Shown here: piece after piece, positions 20,701-31,400 of the stretch
Position numbering within the stretch: position 1 is the first letter of the stretch
How the letters are laid out: each line of letters starts with the position of its first letter
Source of the DNA: Halocafeteria seosinensis
Taxonomy: Eukaryota; Sar; Bigyra; Bicosoecida
NCBI GenBank assembly: GCA_001687465.1
Contig: LVLI01000005.1
Span: forward strand, 1 to 64,000
Reading direction: 5' to 3'
Length of the DNA: 64,000 bases
The notes under the pieces: model-generated
What the model saw: only the letters and a program-made list of their open reading frames with translations
The model's database searches: none
Told to the model about the DNA's origin: nothing
Position numbers and translations under genes: made by a program

Positions 20701-22709
20701 CCAACAAAGTAAAGCGTGAAGGAACTGACGGTGATCATCGACGGTTGACCCTGGACCAGCTAAAGGACGAGCTTCTCCGCGAGAACGTTCCTGAGGAGGA
20801 AATCGTAGGTCTGCATCGATGGGGAAGGCTGAGAAAGCTGAAGAGGATCAAGGAAGCCCGAGCTGTACATGATGTGGAAGATGAAAGTGCCCGTAAATAC
20901 GTCGATGCACCCAAATCTTCGCAAGAAGATCGACGAAATCAGAAGGATCTTCAAGCAAAAGCGATCCAGCAGCGACAGTGCACGGTTCTTAGTGATCCCC
21001 ATGGGCCAGACAGCTCAGACTCCGATATAGACTCTTCTGATAGTGAGGATGAAGAAGAGGAAGAAGAGAAAAACAACGAGAGCAGTGTTTCACGATACTC
21101 CAAGAGTCATTCCCAAAGCAATCCTCTGCCTAAAGAACTTCATCCGTCTCTTGAAAGATTACCGAAATCCATTCTCCGTCCTCCAGTGGAAGTACACTGT
21201 TCAGAACCGGGTTCATCGATTCCTAGTAAGAGTACCCGCGCTACCGGCAATTTCGTGTGTCAGAAAGATCCCTACAAAGATATTCTACACTTAAAAAACG
21301 ACGATCTGGCAGACTATCTTTTGTCAGGCGGCCATCCTGGTCAGTGGTGTGTTCGTTTGGTCAATCGGGAATTGGATACATCGGGGAATGAGATCACGAC
21401 ACTGACCTATTCCCGAGACTACTTCGTGGTTCGAACGGCATGGTTACAAGAAAAACTGGGAATCAATTTAATGCTTCTTGGCCACAGGCAGTCAACGGCG
21501 CGGAAGACATTGTCTGAACGTGCTGCAATTGACTATCAGAAGATGCAAACCCACAAGATCTTGACGAATTTTTATCATGCGATGTTTACTAATCCTGAGA
21601 CCGGTCGACGTGAGAGCTTGTGCAAGTATTTGGGATTTGTTTTAACGGAAGATGTGGTAAGATCTCTTAGAAGAGTATATGGGAGAAATTTTCTTCCTCC
21701 TGACGATACCTCAGTAACAGTGATGGGAGAAAAGGCGCAAGTGTGTGCGGAGTGTCGGTTATGGGGTCATCGGAAGACATGTCGGCTATGCCCGTGCAAC
21801 AAAGCTAGAGAATCTGCATCAGTGAACCGTGCTATCCAGGAGGGTCGGACCACTGGGCAAGGAGCTGGTACTGTACGCCGACCCGGACGACATGATGCTC
21901 CCCATGTTCAATTGCTGAGTACAAGTAGGAAGAGAGCACGTGATGGAGAGGAGAGCGAGGATTCAAGTGATGATTTTAGTGATGGATCCGAGGATTTATT
22001 AGAGGCTGAAAAGGGTGGAAGAGAGAGAAAACGCGCTCGAACAGCGCAAACGTTTGAGAAATATCACAATATTTTCACGGCTCGTACTCCTCTTCGATCG
22101 CTTCGAGTGCATTTGGAAAATGCTGTGTCCGACTTGATTCACAAGGACTACACGGCTACTGGGGGAATGCTTTCCCGCCCTGAGATTTTGGGCGCAAGTT
22201 CGCTTCCCTATAATCACTATATCGCTCGCCCTATCTCCTTGTCGGCTATTCGTAAGTATATTGTCTTAAGTGACAATCCTGACCCCAACGAAGTTCTGAG
22301 TAACTTGAAACTTTTGGAACACAATGAGCACCTTTACGCTGACCAAGTAACAGATCAGAGGCATAGAGATGCTAGACAATTTCGTGAACGTCATAAGGTC
22401 TCAAAGACCTTGCGTGACCATTTTAGTCGGTGGTTTCAAGGACAGAAGCGAGTACTGTTGGAAGAATTCAAGTCTGGCGTTACTCGAAGGGGCATCGACA
22501 CGACAGTGCCAACGAAAGCACCTGAAGCTGAATCCCCTGAGGAAGCATTGGACTCGGGTGGGTATCAGGAAGAGACCACGTACGATGAGGCAGCGGCAGC
22601 AGCTGCTGCTGCATCGAACCAAGTGCCAAGTGAACAGAATGGTGCTGCTGCTGATGAGTCGGATAGCGACGATGATAACATGGTTGTAGTGGCTGGCGGT
22701 GACGTATGA
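17712..22709 (+). CDS. TAF1: TAF1, largest TFIID subunit
   Basis: Intronless, 1665 aa. An acidic N-terminus (DDASSSESESDAWSDEVEEQ) is followed by the DUF3591 core: FEGQLCPLELPRDKP, GRAPIFRHSASPTDFLL, TPENVALMFGMRQGEWRLRR, and TPWFLTNEYVDIQFLGKSGF near SGRGDAFSYLRE. RRLTLDQLKDELLRENVPEE matches the TAF1 segment ending in VPEEEI. A zinc knuckle (CAECRLWGHRKTCRLCPC) follows. Near residues 1475-1570 a single divergent bromodomain can be traced (LPYNHYIARPISLSAIRKYI, then EVLSNLKLLEHNEHLYAD). The position of the acetyl-lysine-binding Asn (YN in canonical domains) reads YA, so binding may be lost. The tail is acidic with an Ala run. TAF1 is the TFIID scaffold that binds TBP, TAF7 and promoter DNA. 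Metazoan TAF1 carries two bromodomains. Confidence 0.93.
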   Translation: METEQGKEVMEEGKGDEKWEEGFANAPDDASSSESESDAWSDEVEEQDDELSKWGFHFVGNNPETQKQETAWKKLQRNAGFVQSIADQQAREYPSSLSTTCVTLWEEKIRWEGAALRAGSKQRSGKGQTESLESASRNVLSERYISQGNAKSFYKSPDLSVGQLDLPILWSGKARSVGQAGHGSHVDGFGKAMTSLGYDLFKLSSEELQEELRSAIDVIRQIASTEVPHEASDNHEDLSHSLRWLAATWNHQLPSLLRNLDSEEVTNKLLYSNVVNNPGYAILSALSVKQMWKQYSLKDPSMGGGPQFAPRPRLNEFLRATLRGYRPASYISTARRHAYGLHHRPIAVGDPSYGHSGYRQLESHRSRFTISHASPAQHLDPALYPPDVTSSEHAADIFKSPTFAVLDSLDFHEIVGVHVRVEGSNGSGAVGIEDGDSDSDEEMDETNVEESRSRRKSQKEFLRMLRREGPEAGLPSDPLLLRSSSESTATTPGTSPEPSALRQRVALGNFDTVEELSSVSGDLVFVEYSEESPPTLPLPGMSSRIVTYWRPKGDTRQFIKDRRKKGEPEIFDDDLVEYEERSLFYERGAGLTVRFKDSDSVPLEDLKTCTKGVGATVPVEHRPPPLFEGQLCPLELPRDKPPVLGDLDDGGSITVLENSLGRAPIFRHSASPTDFLLTLKPDMDVSRSEPTTTENANNDRSTPKYTGILQRIPNGSIWLAGQIEPLHTVWAPLTKPVEDFMTDYYCLHLRRMFDDLKNVEFIGNDAVVSRSFVRRKFRGSLILVLEALASKIAHKKKNKGYLTLCRDAPTEGDLLRSSQLTPENVALMFGMRQGEWRLRRWGLEQANSTDGLDSGLRQMRQLRKKVNKWKGGLAVDDEDADGLEEGLKANTQQKKKGKPGRKSASTLVDDNELASGVLHRDFPQLISCTNKIINLLRTTPWFLTNEYVDIQFLGKSGFLSLSGPRGSGLGDPSGRGDAFSYLRETASKKHVVEDEQTNKVKREGTDGDHRRLTLDQLKDELLRENVPEEEIVGLHRWGRLRKLKRIKEARAVHDVEDESARKYVDAPKSSQEDRRNQKDLQAKAIQQRQCTVLSDPHGPDSSDSDIDSSDSEDEEEEEEKNNESSVSRYSKSHSQSNPLPKELHPSLERLPKSILRPPVEVHCSEPGSSIPSKSTRATGNFVCQKDPYKDILHLKNDDLADYLLSGGHPGQWCVRLVNRELDTSGNEITTLTYSRDYFVVRTAWLQEKLGINLMLLGHRQSTARKTLSERAAIDYQKMQTHKILTNFYHAMFTNPETGRRESLCKYLGFVLTEDVVRSLRRVYGRNFLPPDDTSVTVMGEKAQVCAECRLWGHRKTCRLCPCNKARESASVNRAIQEGRTTGQGAGTVRRPGRHDAPHVQLLSTSRKRARDGEESEDSSDDFSDGSEDLLEAEKGGRERKRARTAQTFEKYHNIFTARTPLRSLRVHLENAVSDLIHKDYTATGGMLSRPEILGASSLPYNHYIARPISLSAIRKYIVLSDNPDPNEVLSNLKLLEHNEHLYADQVTDQRHRDARQFRERHKVSKTLRDHFSRWFQGQKRVLLEEFKSGVTRRGIDTTVPTKAPEAESPEEALDSGGYQEETTYDEAAAAAAAASNQVPSEQNGAAADESDSDDDNMVVVAGGDV

Positions 22710-23469
22710 TCAGTTCCGTATCAATCTTATTGGCGCATACCACGACTTACGTGGTCCCACGATCGGGATTACAATTTGAAACACGTAGGCCTCAGTAGTG
22801 CCTTAGTCGCGGTCATTTTGGCTATCAGTACACGGCCTCGAATACTTGTCGCTGTACCAGTTTCCACACCGTCCGCCAACCGATGATATAAATTTTCGAC
22901 TGAGCTTGGGAAGATCCAGCAATACACGGTGACTGTGGTTGGTTGGAGTATTGCTCGTTGTACCCGCTTGTTGTACCAGTATCAGTTGTCTAGCTTGGTT
23001 TTCAGTGTGCATATAGTGTTCGGAAATACAACCATTGTAGGTGTGCACGAGGTAAATCACTACTGGTAGTCCATCCATGTGGTACCATTGAACTACGTCC
23101 ACAATCGCAAACCCCAATGCGGGACAGAGAATCTTAAAACCAAATTACTTGTTGGCATTGTCGACACGACCGTCATGACATCGGTCCGTCGTCGGATTGT
23201 TATGCATTGGAAGGCTCTTCGGAATCCAGAATAGCAGGTAGATTGAATTCCTTGACGGCNTACGATATTGGAAAGAGAGTCTCCGACGCAGCTGCACCAT
23301 TAACTGCGATGGAGCGAAAACATGACCCCAGGACAAATGAATCAGGACGACAGTCGCTCCGATTCATCGGACCATTCCTTGTCGTCCAGCAGTACAGACG
23401 AGGATTCCAGTGAATCTGAAAGCGCTGACTTCCTTCGCGAAGCCGCCGCGGGGTTCCAGATCATCGATC
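22710..23469. other. Intergenic spacer between TAF1 and its decayed copy
   Basis: No supportable gene. A short Ser/Asp-rich plus-strand frame starts near 23322 (DSSESESADFLREAAAGFQI) and runs into the TAF1-like fragment. Its composition recalls the TAF1 N-terminus, but no alignment can be claimed. An ambiguous base lies at 23260. Confidence 0.35.
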
Positions 23470-23975
23470 AGAAGGCGTCACGGAAGACATGATGCTCCTC
23501 GAGCCAGTTCAAGCAGAAGAGATCCTAGTGGTAATGAGGGCTCCCACGACGTATTTATTGAAGCGTTTGAAGAACTAATAGAAGCTGAAGCAATCGGAAC
23601 CGGGCAAAAACGTAGGCGGATGTTTGAGAATCATCAGAACTCGCTTCGACTCCTCGTTCTTCCCGTCGTACGCTTCGAGCCCGTTTAGAAAAAGCTGTAG
23701 TCAAGTTGATATGCAAAGACCACACCGCTACTGGAGGAATTTTTTCCCTCCCTGAGATTTCCGGGACCAGTTCGCTCCCCTACAATCTCTTTATTGTTCG
23801 CCCTATCTCTTTGTCTACACAATTCGTAAGTACGTTGTCTTTGGTGATGACCCCAACGAAGTGTGAAGCAACTTGAAATGCCTGGAACACAGTGAGTGCC
23901 TGTACGCTGATCGGGTAAAGAATCACAGTCATCAAGATGCTAGACAATTTCGTGAACGTTATTAAGGCCTCAGAT
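23470..23975 (+). pseudogene. Decayed partial duplicate of the TAF1 3' region
   Basis: The stretch follows TAF1 21880-22405 in order and in the same orientation. Shared strings include GAAGACATGATGCTCC against ACGACATGATGCTCC, TTCGCCCTATCTCTTTGTC against CTCGCCCTATCTCCTTGTC, GACCCCAACGAAGT, and GATGCTAGACAATTTCGTGA then ACGT near the end. Many substitutions, indels and stops (for example TAG at 23686 and TGA at 23864) destroy the frame. It corresponds to the bromodomain end of TAF1. It lies about 1 kb downstream of the parent gene, so a local segmental duplication followed by decay is the simplest origin. Confidence 0.85.
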
Positions 23976-24335
23976 GCAGCATTCTCCTAGCGATCCGCAA
24001 CCACCGTTTCGCCATTTTGTAGCCATAGTAGTGGTGGATCAGCCGAAGTACAATTGTGATTTGCTCTGGAGACGTGGTGTGTCTCGAATTCTTCATACCT
24101 AAACCTCTGCAGTATACAGTGCCGGAGAAATACCAGGTAGCTACAAGTACAGTAGTAGTACAACCATACAACCCGGTAACTTCCACTTCGCTTAAGAGGT
24201 TGAAGTAGAAGAAAAGTGCCATAAGTCAATACACTCTGGATACCATGATTTGTACATTTTTTTTAAGTGGTAATTGAGCGCGTTGAACAAACTTCGTGCA
24301 TGACTGTCTACCGGTAGCAAAAGCATTCACTCATT

Positions 24336-25319
24336 ATGTTACGGTCTCTGTTCCATCCCTTCAACAGCTCCAAGCTTAAGGCCGCGCTGCAGATGGCCAA
24401 GCATAGGATACGATTGGTGAAGAATAAGAGGACCGAAGAGATACGCAGAGAGCGTCAAAGTGTGGCCGAAGCTCTCCTAGAAGGGAAAGTGGAACGAGCC
24501 AAAGTCCGAGCTGAATCGGTTGTACGCAAGCAAGAGGAGCAAATTGCCTACGAAGCTGTTGAAGATATTTGCGATACGGTTGCCCAGCGCCTGGTAAGTG
24601 ACAAACAGTTGGTTCGCCTCCCTCTCCCATTGAACGGACGTTAGATGTGTGATGCTGGATGGGTGCTACTGCAGCCTTTAATCACCAGTCAGAAAGCGTG
24701 CCCTGAAGCTGTGAAAGAACATGTTTGTACATTGGTGTGGGCTTCGGGTCGAATGGCCGTCAAGGAGCTAGTTACTGTGCGGAACCAATTCTTCACGAAA
24801 TACGATCAGCTGCTTTCCAAGGAGAACTCTCACGTGGCTATAACTTATGTTAACAAAGACATCAAACGCAGACTAGAAAGCATGGTTCCTCCCAATCGAG
24901 ATATCCGAGAACTGCTTCTGGCGATTGCGGAAGAAAGTCAAACACAGCAACACATACCGAAGATTTTTGAATTGCTTCCGGATGAACCTACTAATTCAGC
25001 CTTGGAGGAATCAGGGAAAGCAGGAGAAGTACCAGATGAAGTGGATGAATTTCTGCGTGACATGAGCATGGAGGAAGGGGACGAAGACGAATTGGACTCG
25101 TTAGAGTACGACGACAGCGAGCAGAATGGCATCAAACATAAGGCGACTAATGATGCAAGTGGATCGTCAGACGCCCCCCATTGCGCGTACGCTCCAAAGG
25201 AGGGGGAAAGAGGCGATCGAAAACATAATGATCCGGCTGGTGGTGGCAAGGAAGGAGCATCATCTAGTGCTTACGACACCCTTGCTTCAAGGCTCGCAAA
25301 GCTAAAGGGCAAAACGTAA
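24336..25319 (+). CDS. IST1: IST1 family ESCRT-III-associated protein
   Basis: Exons 24336-24593 and 24675-25319 give 300 aa, with an 81-nt phase-0 intron. The N-terminal Ist1 domain (DUF292) is clear: KLKAALQMAKHRIRLVKNKR, REIxxxL-type spacing (EEIRRERQSVAEALLEGKVE, then RAKVRAE), and after the splice CPEAVKEHVCTLVWASGRMA, then ELVTVRNQFFTKY. The remaining helices match the family (NRDIRELLLAIAEESQ). The C-terminal third is acidic and Ser-rich and ends LASRLAKLKGKT. Near the acidic part, EVPDEVDEFLRDMSMEEGDE could include a MIT-interacting stretch, but this is not certain. IST1 binds CHMP1 and Vps4 and regulates ESCRT-III disassembly on endosomes and at cytokinesis. The gene ends 129 bp from the convergent phosphatase gene. 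Confidence 0.88.
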
Positions 25320-25447
25320 ACCAACATCTCTAAAAGACTGTACAATTTGTCAAATAACGACGGCAACCGCCTCGTGTTGGTGTTAAGACACGCAACAAAA
25401 CATGCAGGGGAACAGGGCTTGCAAGCGGACGCTTCGTAGTGCTCCCA

Positions 25448-26537
25448 TTAATGGCTCTCGTTGTCCCATTCGCGCAATTGAGGACGAATGTCCTTTTGAA
25501 CCGTGTCGATTGACATAAGAAAGTCGGTCAGTACTTCAAGTTCGCGGTCTGTTTTGTCTCCGTAGAAGGAAGTGCACTTGATTCCATTTGCGGGATGCAA
25601 GCTAAAACATGAAACTCGATTATCAACGATCACAGTTCGTTTGATGTCTCTTCCTAGGCGACCCAAATCTTTAACTAATTTACCTCCTCGCAAGGTACAT
25701 GCATCACGGAAGAGTCGGTGTCGGATCGTCCTATCCCGGTCCAGATTGTCTAATACCTCGTTCGCATAAGCCGTAATTCCAGCCGTAAACATGCAAATTT
25801 CGAATTTTTCTTTAAGACGTTGTAAACATTCATCGAAGAAAGGACGCTTTTGAACGGCAATATTGTATGACTTTCCGTCCATCCAAACGGGAAACAAGAG
25901 GTCCGCCTCGACCGTATCCTGTCGGGAGAGACCGAAAGGGTAATGGCCGAGACAGTTGTAATCGTTGCAAAAATCTGCTTACGCTAAAATTCCCATGGAC
26001 CAACGTTTCATCCAAGTCGAATACCAGCAGTGGTTTTCCTTCATCCTGGCATGCTTGGGGAGGTAGCAATGGTAACGGGAAATCACCATGATCCTGTAAC
26101 GGAAACGTATGCGTCGATTCAGTCTTAGGACATGGGCTTGTCTCCACAGGGACATACTTGCGGTTGCGTTTTGGTATCGAATGATTCCACCGCAGTAGGA
26201 GGCGAAAATGCCGGCAGAATCTGCATTTAGAACGTAAAAGCCTGGAAGTAGCAACGACCCGGGGAAAAAGTGGAGTTCCTACCTTTGTGTTCCGACAGTT
26301 CCAACAACATAGCAAAGTATTCCATTTTTTTGTTGACACGGGCGTTTGCTTAGGCTGCGCAATTATGTGGTGCACGATGCGGTTTGGTGGGAGTATAAGC
26401 GCAGAGTTCCTTACTTGGGTCGTTGGCGAGCGAGACACCCTGTTCGGTCTTGTGTCGGGATTCTTTCCGAAATAATTCCCGGCAAAAGCAGCAGAATGGG
26501 AAGCCATGGAGTGCCTCCTTCGTCGTTTCTGTGGCAC
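25448..26537 (-). CDS. HAD-superfamily SCP/FCP1-type phosphatase (CTD small phosphatase-like)
   Basis: The sure exons are 25918-25448 and the one ending at 25983, with a 64-nt phase-0 intron (TTTAGC|gtaagc; cgacag|GATACG). The catalytic box DLDETLVHG sits just before the splice and carries the two Asp of the DxDx(T/V) motif. VQKRPFFDECLQRLKEKFEI, then CMFTAG, is the second family block (RPG/RPF..L). RTVIVDNR and the C-terminal DRELEVLTDFL complete the NIF domain. These enzymes dephosphorylate Ser on the Pol II CTD or other nuclear and nuclear-envelope substrates. The 5' part is less secure. The frame stays open to 26537 (simple model 341 aa), but another frame near 26290-26335 (MEYFAMLLELSEHKG) also looks coding, with a possible 62-nt intron. 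The true N-terminus may therefore be spliced differently. Confidence 0.72.
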
Positions 26538-26715
26538 TTATATACAGTATACTCTTTATCGCGTTTTACAACAACAACTACAGGTGTTCTTACGTACGTT
26601 AGTCACACTTCCATCATACGCTGTTCGATTTCCAGTCCCATTTTCCCAAGCAGCAGGGGACCGTCTAGGCTGCTACGGAAACAAAAGATGATAACGGACC
26701 AGGAATAAACTATGC

Positions 26716-27163
26716 TCAGAAACATGCTTCACATACCATTTCCGAACGCAAGCTAACAAACCCTAGTTTCTGTTTGTCACTTGTTGACGCTCGACGAGCC
26801 TGGATAGGGGTTCTCAACAGGAGTGGGTTCCCGCAGTTGTGCTCAACATGTTTACTTGGACTCACTTTGATGGACTTTTTCGTCTTCGCACCTGATACCA
26901 TGAAGTAGAAAAATGAATGAGCATACTCAATAAAACTTGGAAACTATCGGCCTTTAACACTCACCATTTGACACATCCTGCTCTACTGCTAGTTTCTGCG
27001 AAGCACCCTTACTCGAAGTCCGAAAAATCTGCATAAGGGTGAAACCCTGTTTGGACGTGGTCGTGCGGGTAGAAGCAGTGTTATTTTGATGGATTCCCTG
27101 CGTGGATTCCCGTAATTTGCTTCCTGAAGCCCTTCGTCGGTTTTCCGTGGTACTGGTGGACAT
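26716..27163 (-). CDS. Small basic protein of unknown function
   Basis: Exons 27163-26965 and 26891-26716 give 124 aa, with a 73-nt intron in phase 1 (AATG|gtgagt; atcag|GTGCG). The protein is rich in Ser, Thr, Lys and Arg (SKLRESTQGIHQNNTASTRT, KTKKSIKVSPSKHVEHNCG, LLRTPIQARRAS) and lacks membrane segments. It could be a nuclear or microtubule-associated tail, but no family is recognised. The splice signals and phase agreement are the main support. It could also be the 3' end of a longer gene that includes the signal-peptide exon upstream. Confidence 0.4.
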
Positions 27164-27482
27164 GCTGTCAGGTCTTGCCGGTGTGCAACCCTACTGGTAC
27201 TCCTCAGATATGTCTGGCTGTTTTCCCCATTCCACTGCGCGATATACTGCCTATTCTCACATCAGCGATGCTCATGGCTACACACACGATGGAAAAATGA
27301 AAAACTGGGATCTGCACCTGCTAATGCTATTTGTAGTGGAGAAGAAACATCCGGTATCGGCATGCGAGCCGAGCCAGCTGGCGACCAGGCGTTAACTACT
27401 ACCCGGAGACTGACAACGTTGGATTGCAAAGACAGGCAATGCAAGCTACTAAGAAATGTTACAATACTAGCACCGTACCTAC

Positions 27483-27678
27483 CTAATGCGTCCACAATAC
27501 AATTGTTGTAGTTAAGATGTACAAAGATTTGCTTTCTGGTGGTCGCACCTGCGGCACCGCTTGAACCTCTTCGCCTAGGGACTTCGGCTTCGTGATACTT
27601 CGTCGCACTACTCAGTTGTGGTACCAAAACAAGCGATAGTGCGATAACAACGCATGATGGGTAATTGCGGAAAGGCAT
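27483..27678 (-). CDS. Possible first exon of a secreted protein
   Basis: The ATG at 27678 begins MPFRNYPSCVVIALSLVLVP, a convincing signal peptide, followed by a basic stretch (KYHEAEVPRRRGSS) and KQIFVHLNYNNCIVDAL. A good donor (TTAG|gtaggtac) ends the exon in phase 1 at 27483. I could not find the next exon with confidence. It may join the small basic protein at 27163 or be a remnant. Confidence 0.25.
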
Positions 27679-28432
27679 CCGACTATTAATATGTAATTCA
27701 CTCTTGATAATGGTCCTGGTGCAGGAGAGATTTCCCAGGAACACACTCCGAAGGTGCTTCCCTTCCTCAGATCGTCCACCTAACTCATGGCGATAGCTCC
27801 ACATACTCTGTCCAACGCTCGAATTAACAGAGAAGAACTTCTAAGTCATGTCCGTGTTGAAAAGGCGTTGACCGCCGTCCAACGGATTGACCTGCTAATT
27901 GTGCAGTGCAATGTGCACCATCTCATGCCTCCACAGTTCCACACGGATCACACTCATGTGGGTATAGTATGGCATACACGCAGCACTGGCCAATTACGTC
28001 TTGATGCGTTGGGGATGTTTACAGATCTATGACATAGATAAAGCAAAGTTCGCTTACAGCCATTAGCTCGGAACTGAGTCCGGGAACTCGCTGTCCACAT
28101 GAGAGGTTGCCAAGTTGCAATGCCGTGGTACCATACTCCACACACACAGGTTGGGGACCTGTGTAGATTGCCGCGAACATAAACGAAAGCCGTGGTTCTA
28201 TTTGTCCATTTGATGTCGTTCATCGAGTTATACCGATCCATAGCGAGTCATGAGTACCTAGGTTTCCTGAACATCGGAACGATTCCGATATTTGTGAACC
28301 TGAAAGCGACAGCCGTTTACGGACTGCGCGCCTTAAAGATTATCGAGGCAACGTCCGGGATTGACTCCAAACCCAGCATTATCGACGATCTCGCTGAGTA
28401 AATTAAATTCCAATTGGTTGATATATTCGCAT
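27679..28432. other. Intergenic region upstream of kinesin-5
   Basis: 754 bp with only short, unrelated frames on both strands. A small perfect inverted repeat (ACACAGGT and ACCTGTGT around TGGGG, near 28145) is present. The kinesin promoter must lie here. No gene is supported. Confidence 0.35.
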
Positions 28433-31400
28433 ATGAACGACAAACCCATGTCTTCAGCCGAAACACAAGCCTCTGCCAATGCAGGGGCCGGGGTGCCTTC
28501 CGCTGAGAAGGCGTTCCAGAACGTGCAGGTCGCTGTACGGTGCCGCCCATTGAACAACAAAGAGAGACAAAACAACGACACTCAGGTGACGAAATTCGAA
28601 AAGAAAAACGCTGCGATCGAGGTGGATCATCCAAAAATACCGCAGAACCGTCGATATGCTTTTGACAGGGTAAGTTAGCGGAACAGACGCGCGCGCGCGC
28701 GCAAATCTTCCTGGTGGCTTTACAACGCTTCCAACCTTTGTGCCGTCACTCATTATATGAATCCCTTCATTACTCACAAAGTGTTCTGTTTTATCCTTTG
28801 CTTTCTGCAGGTATTCAACCAGGACACAACGCAGGTAAGAAACGGCAGCTGGGCTCTCTGTCGGCTCCAAAACAGCTCTAAACGTCTGTGGCTCATTCTA
28901 CCTCGTGCAGGGTTACCTCTTTGATTCGTGTGTCGTCCCAATAATCGACGAAGTGCTACAAGGTTACAGCTGTACTGTGTTTGCATATGGTCAAACGGGC
29001 ACCGGCAAAACGTACACTATGGAAGGTGACTACAGTCGCTCCACTTCAGAGTCAATGAGTGAAAACGCCGGAATCATCCCAAGAGCTGTTAACCGTATCT
29101 TCAACTACCTTAGGAACGAGCACTCCGATAGTGATGAATATAGTGTTCGAATGTCGTTCCTGGAGCTCTACAACGAGCAGCTGACGGACTTGCTCTCTGC
29201 AGACGAAGACGATCTCCCTATCGATGCCGAGTGGTACGCTAAAGGTGGGAAACAGTATGATGTTAGAAAAATGGCAAAGGCTGGAATTAAGCCTCAAGCT
29301 AAATCAAAACTGCACATCGTTGACGATGGCCGACGAGGAGTGACCGTGCAGAACCTTGAGGAAATGTTGGTGCACTCGGAAGAAGAGGTGTTTTCTCATG
29401 TAAAGAAGGGTTTCGAAAAGAGACAAGTTGCGCAAACGAAGTGCAACGACTTTTCTTCTCGATCTCATGCGATTTTCACTCTTACCATCCACAGCAAAGA
29501 AACTACTGAAGATGGGGAAGAAATAATGAAAGTAGGCAAGCTCAACTTAGTCGATTTGGCTGGCTCAGAGTGCATTGGTCGCTCGGGTGCCAAGGGGAAA
29601 CAACGCCAAGAAGCGTCTGTAATAAATAGATCTCTCCTAACTCTTGGGAGGGTGATTTCCGCTTTGGTCGAGAAGCAACCGCACGTACCCTATAGGGACT
29701 CAAAGCTGACGAGATTACTTCAAGACTCTCTTGGTGGTCACACGAAGACATGCATAATTGCTACGATGTCGCCCGCTTCGAGTTGCGTCGAAGAAACATT
29801 GTCAACTCTAGACTACGCATGGAGAGCAAAACAGATCAAAAACATTCCCACAGCGAACGCTAAGATGACAAAGCACAAAATGTTGAAAGAATTTACGTCA
29901 GAGATCGACCAATTGCAAAGAATGTTACAGGCGTCGCGGGAGAAAGATGGGGTTTACCTACCTCAAGACATGTATGATGAATTAACTGCAGCGAAAAAAG
30001 CCGCTGAATTGAGGGTCACGGAACTTGAAGACCTGAAAATGGCCCAGACCGAAGAAATTGAGGAGCTAAGACAGTCGCTCAAAGATTTCGAAGAAAAGCT
30101 GGAAGAAAGCAGGGAGGCTCACCATAAAACAAAAAACCAACTGCACCAGGCAACGTCTGTTCTAAATGAAACTACTGAAAATCTCCTTAACCGCCGAGCA
30201 GAATGCGAAGAAAAAGGCGTACTCTTGTTTGCTCATCGTGAGTCGGAAAAAATGCTACACTCTCAGGCTCGGGACCTAGTGAACGAACTGAAGGGCAGTG
30301 TCTCTGACGTTCGCGGGTTGCATTCCAAAGCCGAGCGACAGCAGCGTTCAGAACAAGAAAACTACTCTAAAGTAGAGAAGTATCGAGATAACTGTAGAAG
30401 CAGGCTCTCCTCTTTGGTAGACCGAACAAACCAGTTTACATCAGGGCAACGAAAAGGGTTTGACTTCCTTTTGCAGAATTTAGATCAACAAGCTGAATCC
30501 CAGAGTTCGCAGATGAAGACACTGAAGCAGTCCCTGGAGACCACCCAACAGGCATTCAAAGATGGACTCAACTCTGTGGAGGAAAAACTGCAAAAACAGC
30601 AGAAACAGGCTCAACAGGAGCAGGAATCCCTCCGATACACAAGCTCCAAGACAAGTCAGGGCTTCAGCGACGAACTGGCTTCGCTCCAAGAACAAGTCCA
30701 AAGCCAAATCAACCAAATCAAAGAAGTGTTGGAGAGCGAAAGGTCTGGACAGCAACAAGCGTTACAGCGCTCGAAGGATGTCCTTAAGCAGATGGACAAC
30801 TCAATGTCAAGTTTTCTTGAACAGTATCATTCAGATCTCTCGAAGCTACAGGAAGCGAGTGATGCAGGATTTGATACAGCTATTCAGACCCTTGTGTCCC
30901 AAAGAATCCAGCTTCAGGCTTTCGAAAAATCAAGAAAGTCTAGTTTGGAGAAAGCAGGCCAAGAACTCATCTCAGCAGTACAGAATTCTGTGCAGAAGAT
31001 GATCGAAGAGCAGTCCGAAAGCACAAGTGAAGCCGTGAACAACCTCAATGAGAAAGGAAACTCAGCAATTAGCAACCTTGAGAAAACGAAAACGGACGTC
31101 AACGAGAAAGCCGAAAATTCAAAGAGTGGAGTTGATGAATGGATTCGTCAGCAACAAGAAGATATTAGTAAGGAGAGCGGTGCCAGGGAGCAAGATATGG
31201 AAACACTGAAGGGATGCGAAGCATCCGTGAGCAAAGCAAGCAACGACATCAGTGCACTTGCTGTCGATTCCGTAACAAAAATTGGGGAACAAAATACAAA
31301 TTGGCTGAATACTATCGAAAGCAGTATCAACCGGCTTGGAGATACCTGGAAAACTACGACTTCCGAGGTCAAGCGCTTGCAAGAAGGCTCGGAGAGTGAG

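Noticed and set aside
22803-23117. Minus-strand 104-aa ORF
   Set aside because: No domain, no splice context, and it lies in the decayed spacer after TAF1.
23322-23492. Short Ser/Asp-rich plus-strand ORF before the TAF1 copy
   Set aside because: 56 residues of low complexity; similarity to the TAF1 N-terminus is only compositional.
28689-28702. GCGCGC run in kinesin intron 1
   Set aside because: A short alternating GC tract in an intron is unremarkable and no function can be inferred.
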